Source: Nodularia sp. (in: cyanobacteria)
Lineage (GTDB): Bacteria > Cyanobacteriota > Cyanobacteriia > Cyanobacteriales > Nostocaceae
Assembly: GCA_007692755.1 (NCBI GenBank)
Contig: REBL01000092.1
Span: 1 to 34,454 of the forward strand
Length of the DNA: 34,454 nucleotides
Direction of reading: 5' to 3'
In this document: piece after piece, positions 27,200-34,454 of the stretch
How the letters are laid out: every line of letters starts with the position of its first letter
Position numbering within the stretch: the stretch's first letter is position 1
Translations under genes and position numbers: made by a program
Notes under the pieces: generated by a model
What the model saw: only the letters and a program-made list of their open reading frames with translations
Told to the model about the DNA's origin: nothing
Databases searched by the model: none

Positions 27200-27289
27200 A
27201 ACAGGCAAGACTTGTACTGAGCTTGTCGTAAAGCCTACGGCATAGCTGCGCTTACCGCGTAGCGTGGCGTTAGCCATAGTATGCCTGTT
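27200..27289. repeat. AACAGGCA/TGCCTGTT repeat interrupted by a nested repeat
   Basis: It has the same ends and body as 6022-6063 (AACAGGCAAGACTTGTACTG, AGCTTGTCG ... AGTATGCCTGTT). Between CTTGTCG and AGTATGCC it carries about 49 extra bases (27229-27277) beginning TAAAGCC and containing AGCTGCGCTTACCGCGTAGC, the same insert type as in copy A at 855-907. Confidence 0.75.
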
Positions 27290-27321
27290 CCACAAGGAAA
27301 TCATCAGAGTTGGGAATGTTT

Positions 27322-27735
27322 TGACACTCCCCACGACTAAAAGTCGGGGGATTCTTGAAGAGTCCACAAAGGAACTTTCAATGGTGCTGGCAAAAACACC
27401 CTAGACGCTTAAAACAATTACCGATCATATCTGTATTGCAATTGCGCTTACTTTTGAATTTTTTAACGCTTTCCGAGTCCATCACAACGCCAATTAGGTA
27501 CGCTCAACATCCTGCCATTATTCGCCCTTTAACTATTCCGCATCAAGGCGGATATGTCCGATGCCGGGATTGCTCCGCACTAGGATGGTTCAACGCGTAG
27601 ATGGTTGTTCTTACTTGCTTTTTCTGACTACGATTATACCAGTGGCTGAAGCCACACAATCGTTTCACAGGATTTTTAAATCCCTACCGACTTATCCCCA
27701 TGTCTGAAGCCAGGGGCTTGCGTCTCGTTCTTTGG
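27322..27735. mobile_element. Possible IS200/IS605-type remnant or non-autonomous derivative
   Basis: The left hairpin at 27329-27350 is CCCC-A-CGACT-AAA-AGTCG-GGGG with a bulged A, preceded by TTTGACACT. The right hairpin at 27696-27716 has CCCC-A-TG ... CA-GGGG, again with a bulged A, next to GCTTGCGTCTCG. Subterminal hairpins of this look are characteristic of IS200/IS605 ends in cyanobacteria (from memory). The interior has a further perfect hairpin GTGGCT-GA-AGCCAC (27642-27655) but no TnpA or TnpB frame. Exact boundaries are not determined. Confidence 0.4.
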
Positions 27736-27744
27736 TCAGATATC

Positions 27745-28179
27745 TCATTTGTTGACCAGTTGTTCTGCTGATTCTTGTTTTGCGGCTGAATTTTGACTTT
27801 TCAGTTGAATCAGTTCTACTTTATACCCATCTGGATCTTCCACAAAAGCAATGACTGTAGAACCGTGTTTCATTGGCCCTGGTTCCCGTGTCACTTTACC
27901 GCCCAGCTGTTTAATTTCTGCACAGGTGGTATAAATATCATCAACACCAAGAGCAATATGACCGTAAGCGTTACCCAAGTCGTATTTATCTACTCCCCAG
28001 TTATAAGTTAGTTCGATCACGCTGTGATCACTTTCGTCACCATAGCCGATAAAAGCTAAGGTAAATTCTCCGCCTGGATAGTCTTTTCTCCGCAATAGTT
28101 TCATCCCCAGGACATCACAGTAAAATTTTAAAGACTCGTCCAGGTTGCCGACCCGTAGCATTGTGTGTAGTAATCGCAT
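27745..28179 (-). CDS. gloA: Lactoylglutathione lyase (glyoxalase I)
   Basis: It converts the methylglyoxal-glutathione hemithioacetal to S-lactoylglutathione, a cytoplasmic metal-dependent step. The product has 144 residues from the ATG at 28179, chosen because AAGG lies just upstream; a GTG two codons earlier is possible. Numbered from this ATG, the metal ligands fall at His5, Glu56, His74 and Glu122, the same positions as in E. coli Glo[20 protein letters not shown] and [12 protein letters not shown] are the family signatures. A 15-20 residue polar C-terminal tail follows. It is divergent from xisH; the 150-bp gap should hold both promoters. Confidence 0.96.
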   Translation of the reverse strand: MRLLHTMLRVGNLDESLKFYCDVLGMKLLRRKDYPGGEFTLAFIGYGDESDHSVIELTYNWGVDKYDLGNAYGHIALGVDDIYTTCAEIKQLGGKVTREPGPMKHGSTVIAFVEDPDGYKVELIQLKSQNSAAKQESAEQLVNK

Positions 28180-28331
28180 ATTCACCTTCGCTTTAATTAT
28201 TCTATTTTATCTCCCATCAGCGATTTACACATAAACAGCGTCTAGGTGTGCTTCTATCTATTCGACTATTGCGAATTCGGTTTGTAAAAGTTACAACATT
28301 AATGAATATATGTAATATTTTTGATTTAGGA

Positions 28332-28751
28332 ATGCCACAGTACGATTTATTTCACAATCAAGTTAAAAATGCTCTGACCAAAGATGGATGGGTAATTACC
28401 GATGACCCGTTTATACTAGAATATAAAGGTTTACGTTTATATGCGGATTTGGGAGCAGAAAAGTTATTTGCTGCCCAGAAGATGCAGCAAAAGATCGTGA
28501 TTGAAATAAAGGTTTTTAACAGTCCTTCACTAATTACAGAATTAGAAAAAACATTAGGACAATATAATATTTATGTTAGTTTAATAAAAAGGATTAATCC
28601 AGAACGTAAATTATATTTAGCAATTCCTGAAGCTGCTTATCAAGATTTTTTTCTAAAACCAGCTATTCAAGATATTTTGAGTGACCAACAACAGATTAAT
28701 TACATTATTTTCGATCCAATTCAGGAGGTAATTGTACAATGGATAAATTAG
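28332..28751 (+). CDS. xisH: fdxN element excision controlling factor-like protein XisH
   Basis: A 139-residue XisH protein. The start is the ATG at 28332 (MPQYDLFHNQVKNALTKDGW, the standard XisH opening); the longer frame upstream is non-coding. XisH belongs to the PD-(D/E)xK nuclease-like superfamily, and here the candidate residues are visible: Asp in YADLGAEKL and the EIK in KIVIEIKVF. In Anabaena, xisH and xisI are needed together with the recombinase xisF for excision of the fdxN element. Here no recombinase or nif gene is in the window, so this is one of the many stand-alone xisHI pairs, whose role is not established. It overlaps xisI by 13 bases. Confidence 0.92.
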   Translation: MPQYDLFHNQVKNALTKDGWVITDDPFILEYKGLRLYADLGAEKLFAAQKMQQKIVIEIKVFNSPSLITELEKTLGQYNIYVSLIKRINPERKLYLAIPEAAYQDFFLKPAIQDILSDQQQINYIIFDPIQEVIVQWIN

Positions 28752-29074
28752 AACAATACAGACAAATTCTAGTTAGCATTGTAAAAAAACACGCTAAATA
28801 TAAACCTAGTCATGGTAAAATAGAAGGTTTATGTGTTTGTGATCAAGAATCTGATAATTATTTATTAATGGATACAGGTTGGGATAAAACTGGTAGGGTT
28901 CATGCAGTTGTATTTCATCTGCGAATTATTGATGGAAAGGTATACATTGAATGGGATGGTACAGAAAGGGGGATAACTGCGGAGTTATTGGAATTAGGAG
29001 TAGCAAAGGATGATATTATTTTAGGATTTATTCGTCCTGAATATCGGCAATTTACAGATTTTTCTGTAGCTTGA
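28739..29074 (+). CDS. xisI: fdxN element excision controlling factor-like protein XisI
   Basis: A 111-residue XisI protein. It begins MDKLEQYRQILVSIVKKHAK and carries GWDKTGRVHAVVFHLRI, KVYIEWDGTERGI and the C-terminal ILGFIRPEYRQFTDFSVA, all diagnostic. The start overlaps the last 13 bases of xisH and has AGGAGG at about 28724 inside xisH, so translation is coupled or at least co-transcribed. XisH and XisI are thought to act together. A 65-bp repeat found again at 29935-29999 begins 37 bp after its stop. Confidence 0.93.
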   Translation: MDKLEQYRQILVSIVKKHAKYKPSHGKIEGLCVCDQESDNYLLMDTGWDKTGRVHAVVFHLRIIDGKVYIEWDGTERGITAELLELGVAKDDIILGFIRPEYRQFTDFSVA

Positions 29075-29110
29075 GATAGTTTTTTATTGAAAATAAATAA
29101 TTGATTCCAT

Positions 29111-29174
29111 TTTAATAAGTTGCAAAATCGAAACCGTTAGCTCTCTAGTCACTTTGACTTCAAAAGAGCGATAC
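29111..29174. repeat. About 65-bp direct repeat, copy 1
   Basis: Starts TTTAATAAGTTGCAAAATCG and continues CCGTTAGCTCTCTAG ... AGCGAT. A near-identical copy lies at 29935-29999 in the same orientation. The two flank the toxin-antitoxin pair at 29259-29939. The unit contains GTTGC-AAAATC-GAAAC, an almost perfect hairpin. Confidence 0.8.
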
Positions 29175-29258
29175 CTGCGGTAAGCTAACACTTTTCTGTA
29201 TCTATGGAAAATACAGGACAATTACAGTATAATATAAATAAATTTACACCTAAGTTCT

Positions 29259-29543
29259 ATGAAATTAATAGAAATTTTACCCTCACTGCAAAAATTATCT
29301 CATCAAGAAAAAATCAAAGCTATTCAATTTCTAGCCACCGAATTAGCTCAAGAAGAGCAAAATTTAGGAGCAGAATCACTTGATTATGGTCAAATAGATA
29401 TAGAATTAAATTTTCAGTCTTTGAGTGAAAAAGACATGATTGAGCAAAGCAAATCTGCTTTAGAAACCTACCTTAGTACAGGTTCAGGAGTCAAACATGA
29501 ACAAGTCCAGAAATGGGCAAATAGTTTAATAATTCAACAATAA
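29259..29543 (+). CDS. Putative antitoxin of a ParE/RelE-type pair
   Basis: A 94-residue acidic protein with the opening MKLIEILPSLQKLSHQEKIK and AIQFLATELAQEE, a helix-rich pattern seen in many short cyanobacterial antitoxins. The C-terminal half is polar (DIELNFQSLSEKDMIEQSKS). The next frame starts two bases after its stop, and that product is a ParE/RelE toxin, so the antitoxin call rests mainly on context. No DNA-binding fold (AbrB, RHH, HTH) could be recognised with certainty. With its toxin broken, it may persist as an orphan antitoxin. Confidence 0.7.
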   Translation: MKLIEILPSLQKLSHQEKIKAIQFLATELAQEEQNLGAESLDYGQIDIELNFQSLSEKDMIEQSKSALETYLSTGSGVKHEQVQKWANSLIIQQ

Positions 29544-29545
29544 TA

Positions 29546-29939
29546 ATGTCTGAGATAGTTTGGACAGAAACTGCCATTAGTGACTTAAATCGTCATTATG
29601 ATTTTATAGCACTTAGTAATGCTGACGCAGCAGCCCGCGCAATACAAGCAATTGTTACTTCTGGTGGAAGTCTACAACAAAATCCGCGTCGCGGTGCGAT
29701 TGTAGATGAAATAGCAGGATTGCGAAAGCTTATAAACCTTGTCCATCATGAAAAGTGGAGTTTTTGTCATTGCGACGTAAGGAAGCAATCTCAGCATCTT
29801 GACTAAAAACTACAGTTCTCAAAGTAGACAAGGTTTAGTTGCTTTTGGTAAGTATGGCTTTATAATTCACTATGTTATTCTTGAGAATGATGTGATTATT
29901 TTACGTATATATCATGGACGGGAAAATAGACCTATTTAA
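29546..29939 (+). pseudogene. ParE/RelE-type toxin gene disrupted by a MITE
   Basis: The frame starts MSEIVWTETAISDLNRHYDF, a ParE/RelE toxin opening, and reaches EIAGLRKLI before entering a 101-bp element and stopping at 29804-29806. After the element the toxin resumes: VAFGKYGFIIHYVILENDVI and RIYHGRENRPI, ending with TAA at 29937-29939. Removing the element with one copy of its TA duplication (103 bp) leaves 291 bp, exactly 97 codons including the stop, coding a 96-residue toxin with the LRKLIVAFGKYG junction expected for the family. The truncated 86-residue product lacks the C-terminal strands and catalytic end, so it is presumably inactive. Confidence 0.9.
29735..29835. mobile_element. 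101-bp MITE with TA target duplication
   Basis: The element runs from AACCTTGTC to GACAAGGTT (9-bp perfect terminal inverted repeats), with TA on both sides (29733-29734 and 29836-29837). Imperfect symmetry extends further: TGA, AGTTTTT and GTCA appear in order in both arms, so about 35 bases each side can pair. TA duplication points to an IS630/Tc1-mariner-type transposase acting in trans. The centre holds TCATTGCGACGTAAGGAAGC, close to a common cyanobacterial repeat wording. It has no coding capacity. Confidence 0.88.
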
Positions 29940-29999
29940 TAAGTTGCAAAATCGCAACCGTTAGCTCTCTAGCCACCTTAACCTTAGAATAGCGATCGC
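29935..29999. repeat. About 65-bp direct repeat, copy 2
   Basis: Same orientation as 29111-29174, with a few substitutions. Its first bases contain the TAA stop of the broken toxin (29937-29939). It includes the perfect hairpin GTTGC-AAAATC-GCAAC and a second weak one around GTTAG-CTCT-CTAGC, and lies between two convergent toxin genes. Confidence 0.8.
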
Positions 30000-30021
30000 C
30001 TTTATTATTCACTGATATTTC

Positions 30022-30306
30022 TTAATCATAAACCCGACTGCGATGTGCAATCATCAGAATAGTTATCTCCTTTAAATTATCATCAATTTCATAAATAACT
30101 CGATAATCACCCACCCGATAACGATAATAACCTGATAACTCACCTTTCAGGGCTTTTATATTAGGATAATTACGAGGCTCAATCTTTAAAACCTCAAAAC
30201 ACCTGTCTAATTTCTTTTGTAAAGCACCAGAAGCAGATTCAAAAAATTCTTGAGCATCAATGCTAATAACAACGGTATAATTAATATTTTCGTTTAAGTC
30301 GCTCAA
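30022..30306 (-). CDS. RelE-family toxin
   Basis: A 94-residue RelE/ParE superfamily toxin, expected to be a ribosome-dependent mRNA interferase. Signature blocks: VVISIDAQEFFESASGALQK, IKALKGELSGYYRYRVGDYR and VIYEIDDNLKEITILMIAHR, ending SRVYD. The conserved Arg in RYRVGDYRVIY and the His-Arg near the end are the usual catalytic region. The start appears to be TTG at 30306 (no ATG in this frame), with AAGG upstream at usable spacing, inside the antitoxin gene; the overlap is 26 bases, so translation is coupled. Looks intact. Confidence 0.9.
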   Translation of the reverse strand: MSDLNENINYTVVISIDAQEFFESASGALQKKLDRCFEVLKIEPRNYPNIKALKGELSGYYRYRVGDYRVIYEIDDNLKEITILMIAHRSRVYD

Positions 30307-30511
30307 CGGAAATTACCTTGCCTTCTTCAACATTTTTTTTCGCCTTAGCAAAATCTGCTTTAAAATCATTTATTCTCAATAACTCTTCAGTGGCCTCGTT
30401 ATCTTCTCTATCTGCCAAATATGCCAGAAAATCAGCAGCAACTAATAATCTTTCTGGTGACAGTTGATCAACATATTCTTGAATTTGTTGACGAATTTCT
30501 AATGTATTCAT
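30281..30511 (-). CDS. Antitoxin partner of the RelE toxin
   Basis: A 76-residue protein, MNTLEIRQQIQEYVDQLSPE, with RLLVAADFLAYLADREDNEA and a C-terminal charged tail (KNVEEGKVISVERLKRKY). The amphipathic helix pattern with LSPERL-xx-AADFLAYL is common in cyanobacterial antitoxins paired with RelE. It is upstream of and overlaps the toxin, as expected for a type II pair, and probably autoregulates the operon. The DNA-binding fold was not identified. Confidence 0.8.
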   Translation of the reverse strand: MNTLEIRQQIQEYVDQLSPERLLVAADFLAYLADREDNEATEELLRINDFKADFAKAKKNVEEGKVISVERLKRKY

Positions 30512-30698
30512 AAATAATCTCTCGGATTTTAAGCAAATTATAACGTAAATAGCTTTTATCGCAGATGGCGCGGATAGTCATCGGTGTTTTACTTATTACC
30601 TAGTAATGCCACTTCCACCGTTCGCTATTGGAAATCTTCTTTAATCTCAGCCGATTTAGCCCCGGAAACACATAAACTAACGATTGGGTTATGACTAA

Positions 30699-32039
<1,341 letters not shown>

Positions 32040-32043
32040 AAGA

Positions 32044-32078
32044 GGCAGGGGGGCAGGGGGCAGGGAGCAGGGGGGAGG
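32044..32078 (+). repeat. G-rich tract with quadruplex-forming potential
   Basis: Between the convergent eno and argC genes, five bases after the eno stop, runs of G6, G5, G3 and G6 are separated by two-base CA/AGCA spacers, followed by a T7 run. It meets the usual pattern for an intramolecular G-quadruplex on the plus strand (the eno transcript 3' end). Confidence 0.6.
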
Positions 32079-32084
32079 TTTTTT

Positions 32085-32116
32085 TGCAATTCCCAATTCC
32101 CAATTCCCATTCCCCA
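32085..32116. repeat. Short tandem CAATTCC-type repeat
   Basis: Heptamer-like units CAATTCC are repeated about three times and end in a degenerate CATTCCCC. Such short tandem repeats are common in filamentous cyanobacterial intergenic DNA. Confidence 0.65.
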
Positions 32117-32123
32117 GTCGCGA

Positions 32124-33182
32124 TTACGGATAAAATCCCAACTTGGGCAAACCCAAGGTTTCATCCCAGCCCATCATCAGGTTCAAACACTGTATTGCTT
32201 GACCCGCCTGTCCTTTAATCAGGTTGTCAATGGCTGACATGACAATTACTCGACCTGTGCGCGGGTCAACTTCTACACCGATGTAACAAAGATTGCTACC
32301 ACACGCCCACTTGGTTTGAGGATAAATGCCACTGTTGCATATTCTCACCCAAGGGGCGTTGCGATAGAAGGCTGAAAAAATGGTAATTAAGTCATCTCGC
32401 ACTAATCCGGGATCGCGGAGTGTGGCATATACTGTGGCTAAAATCCCCCGCACCATTGGGATCAGATGGGGGGTAAATTGAACTGTGACTTCGTGACCTG
32501 CTAAATCACTACAAATCTGCTCAATTTCTGGGGTGTGACGGTGACGACCCACACCATAAGCTCCTAATGAGTTATCAGCTTCAGCTAGTAATAAGTTGAC
32601 TTTGCCTTGTCTGCCGCCGCCAGATGTGCCGGACTTGGCATCGATAATGGCGGTTTCGGGGACGATTAAGCCTTGTTTGAGCAGAGGCGAAAGGGCTAAG
32701 AGGCTGGCGGTGGGATAGCAACCCGCACAGCCAACGAGCTGGGCTTCGGCAATGCGATCGCGGTAAAGTTCCGGTAACCCATATACTGCTGTAGCGGCTG
32801 TTGTGCGATCGCTTCTGGGAGTACCATACCAATTGGTGTAAGTTGTCAAATCGCTGAATCGATAGTCGGCACTCAAATCGAGTACCTTACAGCCTTTTTC
32901 ACACAATATCGGGGCAATTTGGCAAGCCAGACCATTCGGTAAAGACAGAAATACTACTTCACAACGGTGAGCAATTACTTCTGCATCTACTGCTTCTATT
33001 GGCAAGTTAACTAGATGAGCTAGATGGGGATAGAGGTCTCCAAAGGATTTACCTGCGCTACTCTCACCGCCTAAATAAACTAGTTCAACTTCTGGATGTT
33101 CCATCAGTAATCTGACTAGTTGCACTCCGCCATAGCCTGACGCGCCAACAATTCCAACTGGTACGCGTCTAAAATCACCCAT
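32124..33182 (-). CDS. argC: N-acetyl-gamma-glutamyl-phosphate reductase
   Basis: Third step of arginine synthesis: NADPH-dependent reduction of N-acetylglutamyl phosphate. The product has 352 residues. The Rossmann dinucleotide site is [18 protein letters not shown] near the N-terminus. The catalytic Cys is Cys155 in [12 protein letters not shown], the family signature. [11 protein letters not shown] and the [11 protein letters not shown] block with the catalytic His follow. The C-terminal [20 protein letters not shown] is complete. It opens [13 protein letters not shown]. Convergent with eno and divergent from ribBA, so transcribed alone. Confidence 0.97.
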   Translation of the reverse strand: MGDFRRVPVGIVGASGYGGVQLVRLLMEHPEVELVYLGGESSAGKSFGDLYPHLAHLVNLPIEAVDAEVIAHRCEVVFLSLPNGLACQIAPILCEKGCKVLDLSADYRFSDLTTYTNWYGTPRSDRTTAATAVYGLPELYRDRIAEAQLVGCAGCYPTASLLALSPLLKQGLIVPETAIIDAKSGTSGGGRQGKVNLLLAEADNSLGAYGVGRHRHTPEIEQICSDLAGHEVTVQFTPHLIPMVRGILATVYATLRDPGLVRDDLITIFSAFYRNAPWVRICNSGIYPQTKWACGSNLCYIGVEVDPRTGRVIVMSAIDNLIKGQAGQAIQCLNLMMGWDETLGLPKLGFYP

Positions 33183-33664
33183 AATTATGAAATCCTTATC
33201 CGTTTTTGGTTAATTTGGTTGTCAATTATCAAATATCAGCTAAAAGATGTCAGGCGCACAATACACCAATAACCCTAAATGCAATGTTTTGGCTCTGCTT
33301 TGGGTTGTGGCCAGATTCTACACTTTTAGTCGCCCAAATCATCACTTGGGAATATGAATTAAATAACATACAAATTCTGGTTTTTGACCTCACCCCGCCG
33401 TTGATTTGTGTCAAAGTCTCCTGGTTCAGGAGGGGGGTTGGGGATGAGATTGGTGTATTTTTACAGAAAGATTCCCTACTTCCTGCAATACATCGGAGAT
33501 TTGAGCCTCTGTGTGTTGGCAATGTCCAGTCCAGTAATTTTAGTGCCGGAATTTTTGTCAACTGATCAAATCAATGCTAGTCTACTTCTCAACCACATAA
33601 ACGAGCTACAATCTAAAATAAGAAATTGTAAAAAAAATTTACTTTTGGTAGCTGGAAATTTTCT
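33183..33664. other. Divergent intergenic region between argC and ribBA
   Basis: It should carry promoters for both genes. No FMN riboswitch signature was recognised; the G-rich segment near 33428-33444 does not fit one. Overlapping frames on both strands across 33206-33710 have no recognisable family and lack codon bias, so they are left out. Confidence 0.5.
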
Positions 33665-34454
33665 GTGTCAAAGCCTAAGCCTACACGACAGTCTGACTTT
33701 ACTCCCTTGAATGGGGAAGACACCCGCACGGGTGTAACTCCGACCGTAGGGGACAAAACTGATATTACTGCCTCCTCAACCCCAGTCTTTAAATTTGATT
33801 CCATTGATGCTGCTTTGGCAGACTTAAAAGCAGGTCGTGTGATTGTGGTGGTAGATGATGAAAATAGAGAAAATGAAGGCGATTTAATTTGTGCTGCCCA
33901 ATTTGCCACACCGGATATGATTAATTTCATGGCGGTGCAAGCTAGAGGGTTGATTTGTTTGGCCATGACAGGCGATCGCTTGGATGAATTAGATTTACCA
34001 TTAATGGTGACCAACATCACCGATACTAACCAAACTGCATTTACAGTTAGTATTGATGCTGGCCCTGAATTGGGTGTTTCTACGGGAATTTCCGCCGAAG
34101 ACCGCGCCCGCACAATTCAAGTTACCCTCAACCCAGCCACAAAACCTACCGATTTACGTCGTCCTGGTCATATTTTCCCGATTCGCGCCAAGGCGGGAGG
34201 GGTACTTAAACGCGCCGGACATACAGAAGCGGCGGTGGATTTATCGCGATTAGCCGGGCTATATCCAGCCGGGGTAATTTGTGAAATTCAAAACCCGAAT
34301 GGTTCAATGGCGCGGTTGCCCCAATTAATTGTGTATGCTCAACATCACAATCTCAAAATTATTAGTATTGCCGATTTAATTAGTTATCGCCTACAGCATG
34401 ATCGCTTGGTATATCGTGAAGTTGTCACCAAGTTACCTAGTCAGTTCGGTCTGT
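33665..34454 (+). CDS. ribBA: Bifunctional riboflavin biosynthesis protein RibBA (5' part)
   Basis: The frame runs open to the right edge (263 residues seen). The DHBP synthase (RibB) domain is complete: DDENRENEGDL (about 64-74, metal and substrate), AVQARGLICLAM, TAFTVSIDA, STGISAEDRA, RRPGHIFPIRAK and HTEAAVDLSRLAG. The GTP cyclohydrolase II (RibA) domain would lie beyond the window; it is inferred because cyanobacteria use the fused form and the linker YREVVTKLPSQFG is typical of it. The start is taken as GTG at 33665 after an in-frame TAA at 33629-33631, with GGA about nine bases upstream. A 40-residue polar N-terminal extension precedes the enzyme domain. Confidence 0.92.
   Translation, partial: MSKPKPTRQSDFTPLNGEDTRTGVTPTVGDKTDITASSTPVFKFDSIDAALADLKAGRVIVVVDDENRENEGDLICAAQFATPDMINFMAVQARGLICLAMTGDRLDELDLPLMVTNITDTNQTAFTVSIDAGPELGVSTGISAEDRARTIQVTLNPATKPTDLRRPGHIFPIRAKAGGVLKRAGHTEAAVDLSRLAGLYPAGVICEIQNPNGSMARLPQLIVYAQHHNLKIISIADLISYRLQHDRLVYREVVTKLPSQFGL

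Larger units (their letters stand above)
26906..27744. other. Repeat- and transposon-remnant-rich intergenic region
   Basis: Nearly 840 bp without a supportable gene. 26906-27190 should hold the clpB promoter (minus strand). 27200-27289 is a dispersed repeat split by a nested repeat. 27322-27735 has hairpins of IS200/IS605 type at both ends but no transposase. Small open frames across it cut through these repeats and are ignored. Confidence 0.65.

Noticed and set aside
27355..27600. Plus-strand frame with a CRDC motif that could suggest a TnpB-like zinc ribbon
   Set aside because: Only one Cys pair, composition unlike a protein, and it lies within a transposon-end remnant.
29036..30020. Possible fdxN-type excisable element around xisHI
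   Set aside because: No recombinase gene, and the flanking repeats bracket the toxin-antitoxin pair and not xisHI.
33418..33450. Possible FMN riboswitch upstream of ribBA
   Set aside because: Only a G-rich run; the conserved multi-stem RFN words are absent.
33206..33710. Overlapping frames on both strands between argC and ribBA
   Set aside because: They overlap one another and the ribBA start, with no domain or codon bias.

Overview
The window looks like chromosomal DNA of a filamentous, probably heterocyst-forming cyanobacterium (Nostocales). The grounds are: scattered HIP1 octamers GCGATCGC (for example 1415-1422, 1733-1740, 3903-3910, 6813-6820, 20867-20874, 31993-32000); a hormogonium polysaccharide (hps) locus; a XisH/XisI pair; gene neighbourhoods common in cyanobacteria (nusB-ftsY, htpG-rpmB); and abundant short dispersed repeats of the kind that litter Nostoc/Anabaena intergenic DNA. 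Genus is not claimed.

Layout. 1-82: the 5' end of a gene running off the left edge, perhaps a SpoIIE-type phosphatase. 83-1036: intergenic DNA filled by a repeat family whose last copy supplies the ftsY stop codon. 1033-4384 (minus): DUF502 membrane protein, nusB, ftsY. 5028-18965 (all minus): an exopolysaccharide cluster. In transcription order it holds hpsA, the pseudopilins hpsB, hpsC and hpsD, three family-2 glycosyltransferases (two of them tandem HpsE-like paralogues), a fourth HpsD-like pseudopilin, a TIGR04282-type glycosyltransferase A protein, an HpsJ-like membrane protein and a WaaE/KdtX-like glycosyltransferase. 19363-19387: terminator-like hairpin separating rpmB from hpsA. 19569-21880 (minus): htpG, rpmB. 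22014-23366: GT4 glycosyltransferase. 23494-24171 (plus): 3'-truncated ISAs1-type transposase. 24251-26905 (minus): clpB. 26906-27744: gene-free, repeat-rich, with IS200/IS605-like hairpins. 27745-28179 (minus): gloA. 28332-29074 (plus): xisH-xisI. 29259-29939 (plus): a toxin-antitoxin pair whose toxin is split by a MITE. 30022-30511 (minus): a second, intact RelE-type pair. 30750-32039 (plus): eno. 32124-33182 (minus): argC. 33665-end (plus): 5' part of ribBA.

How the genes fit together. The hps genes are expected to build and export the polysaccharide that supports gliding of motile hormogonia: pseudopilins and HpsA on a type IV pilus-like secretion apparatus, glycosyltransferases for assembly, HpsJ in the membrane. 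The rest is housekeeping: co-translational targeting and transcription antitermination (ftsY, nusB), protein quality control (htpG, clpB), ribosome (rpmB), methylglyoxal detoxification (gloA), glycolysis (eno), arginine and riboflavin synthesis (argC, ribBA). The accessory zone at about 26.9-30.6 kb is the most mobile: nested repeats, transposon remnants, XisHI and two toxin-antitoxin pairs.

The best-supported unusual observation is a 101-bp MITE with a TA target duplication inside a ParE/RelE toxin gene; removing it restores a 96-residue reading frame exactly. No wholly new multi-gene system could be demonstrated from the sequence alone.
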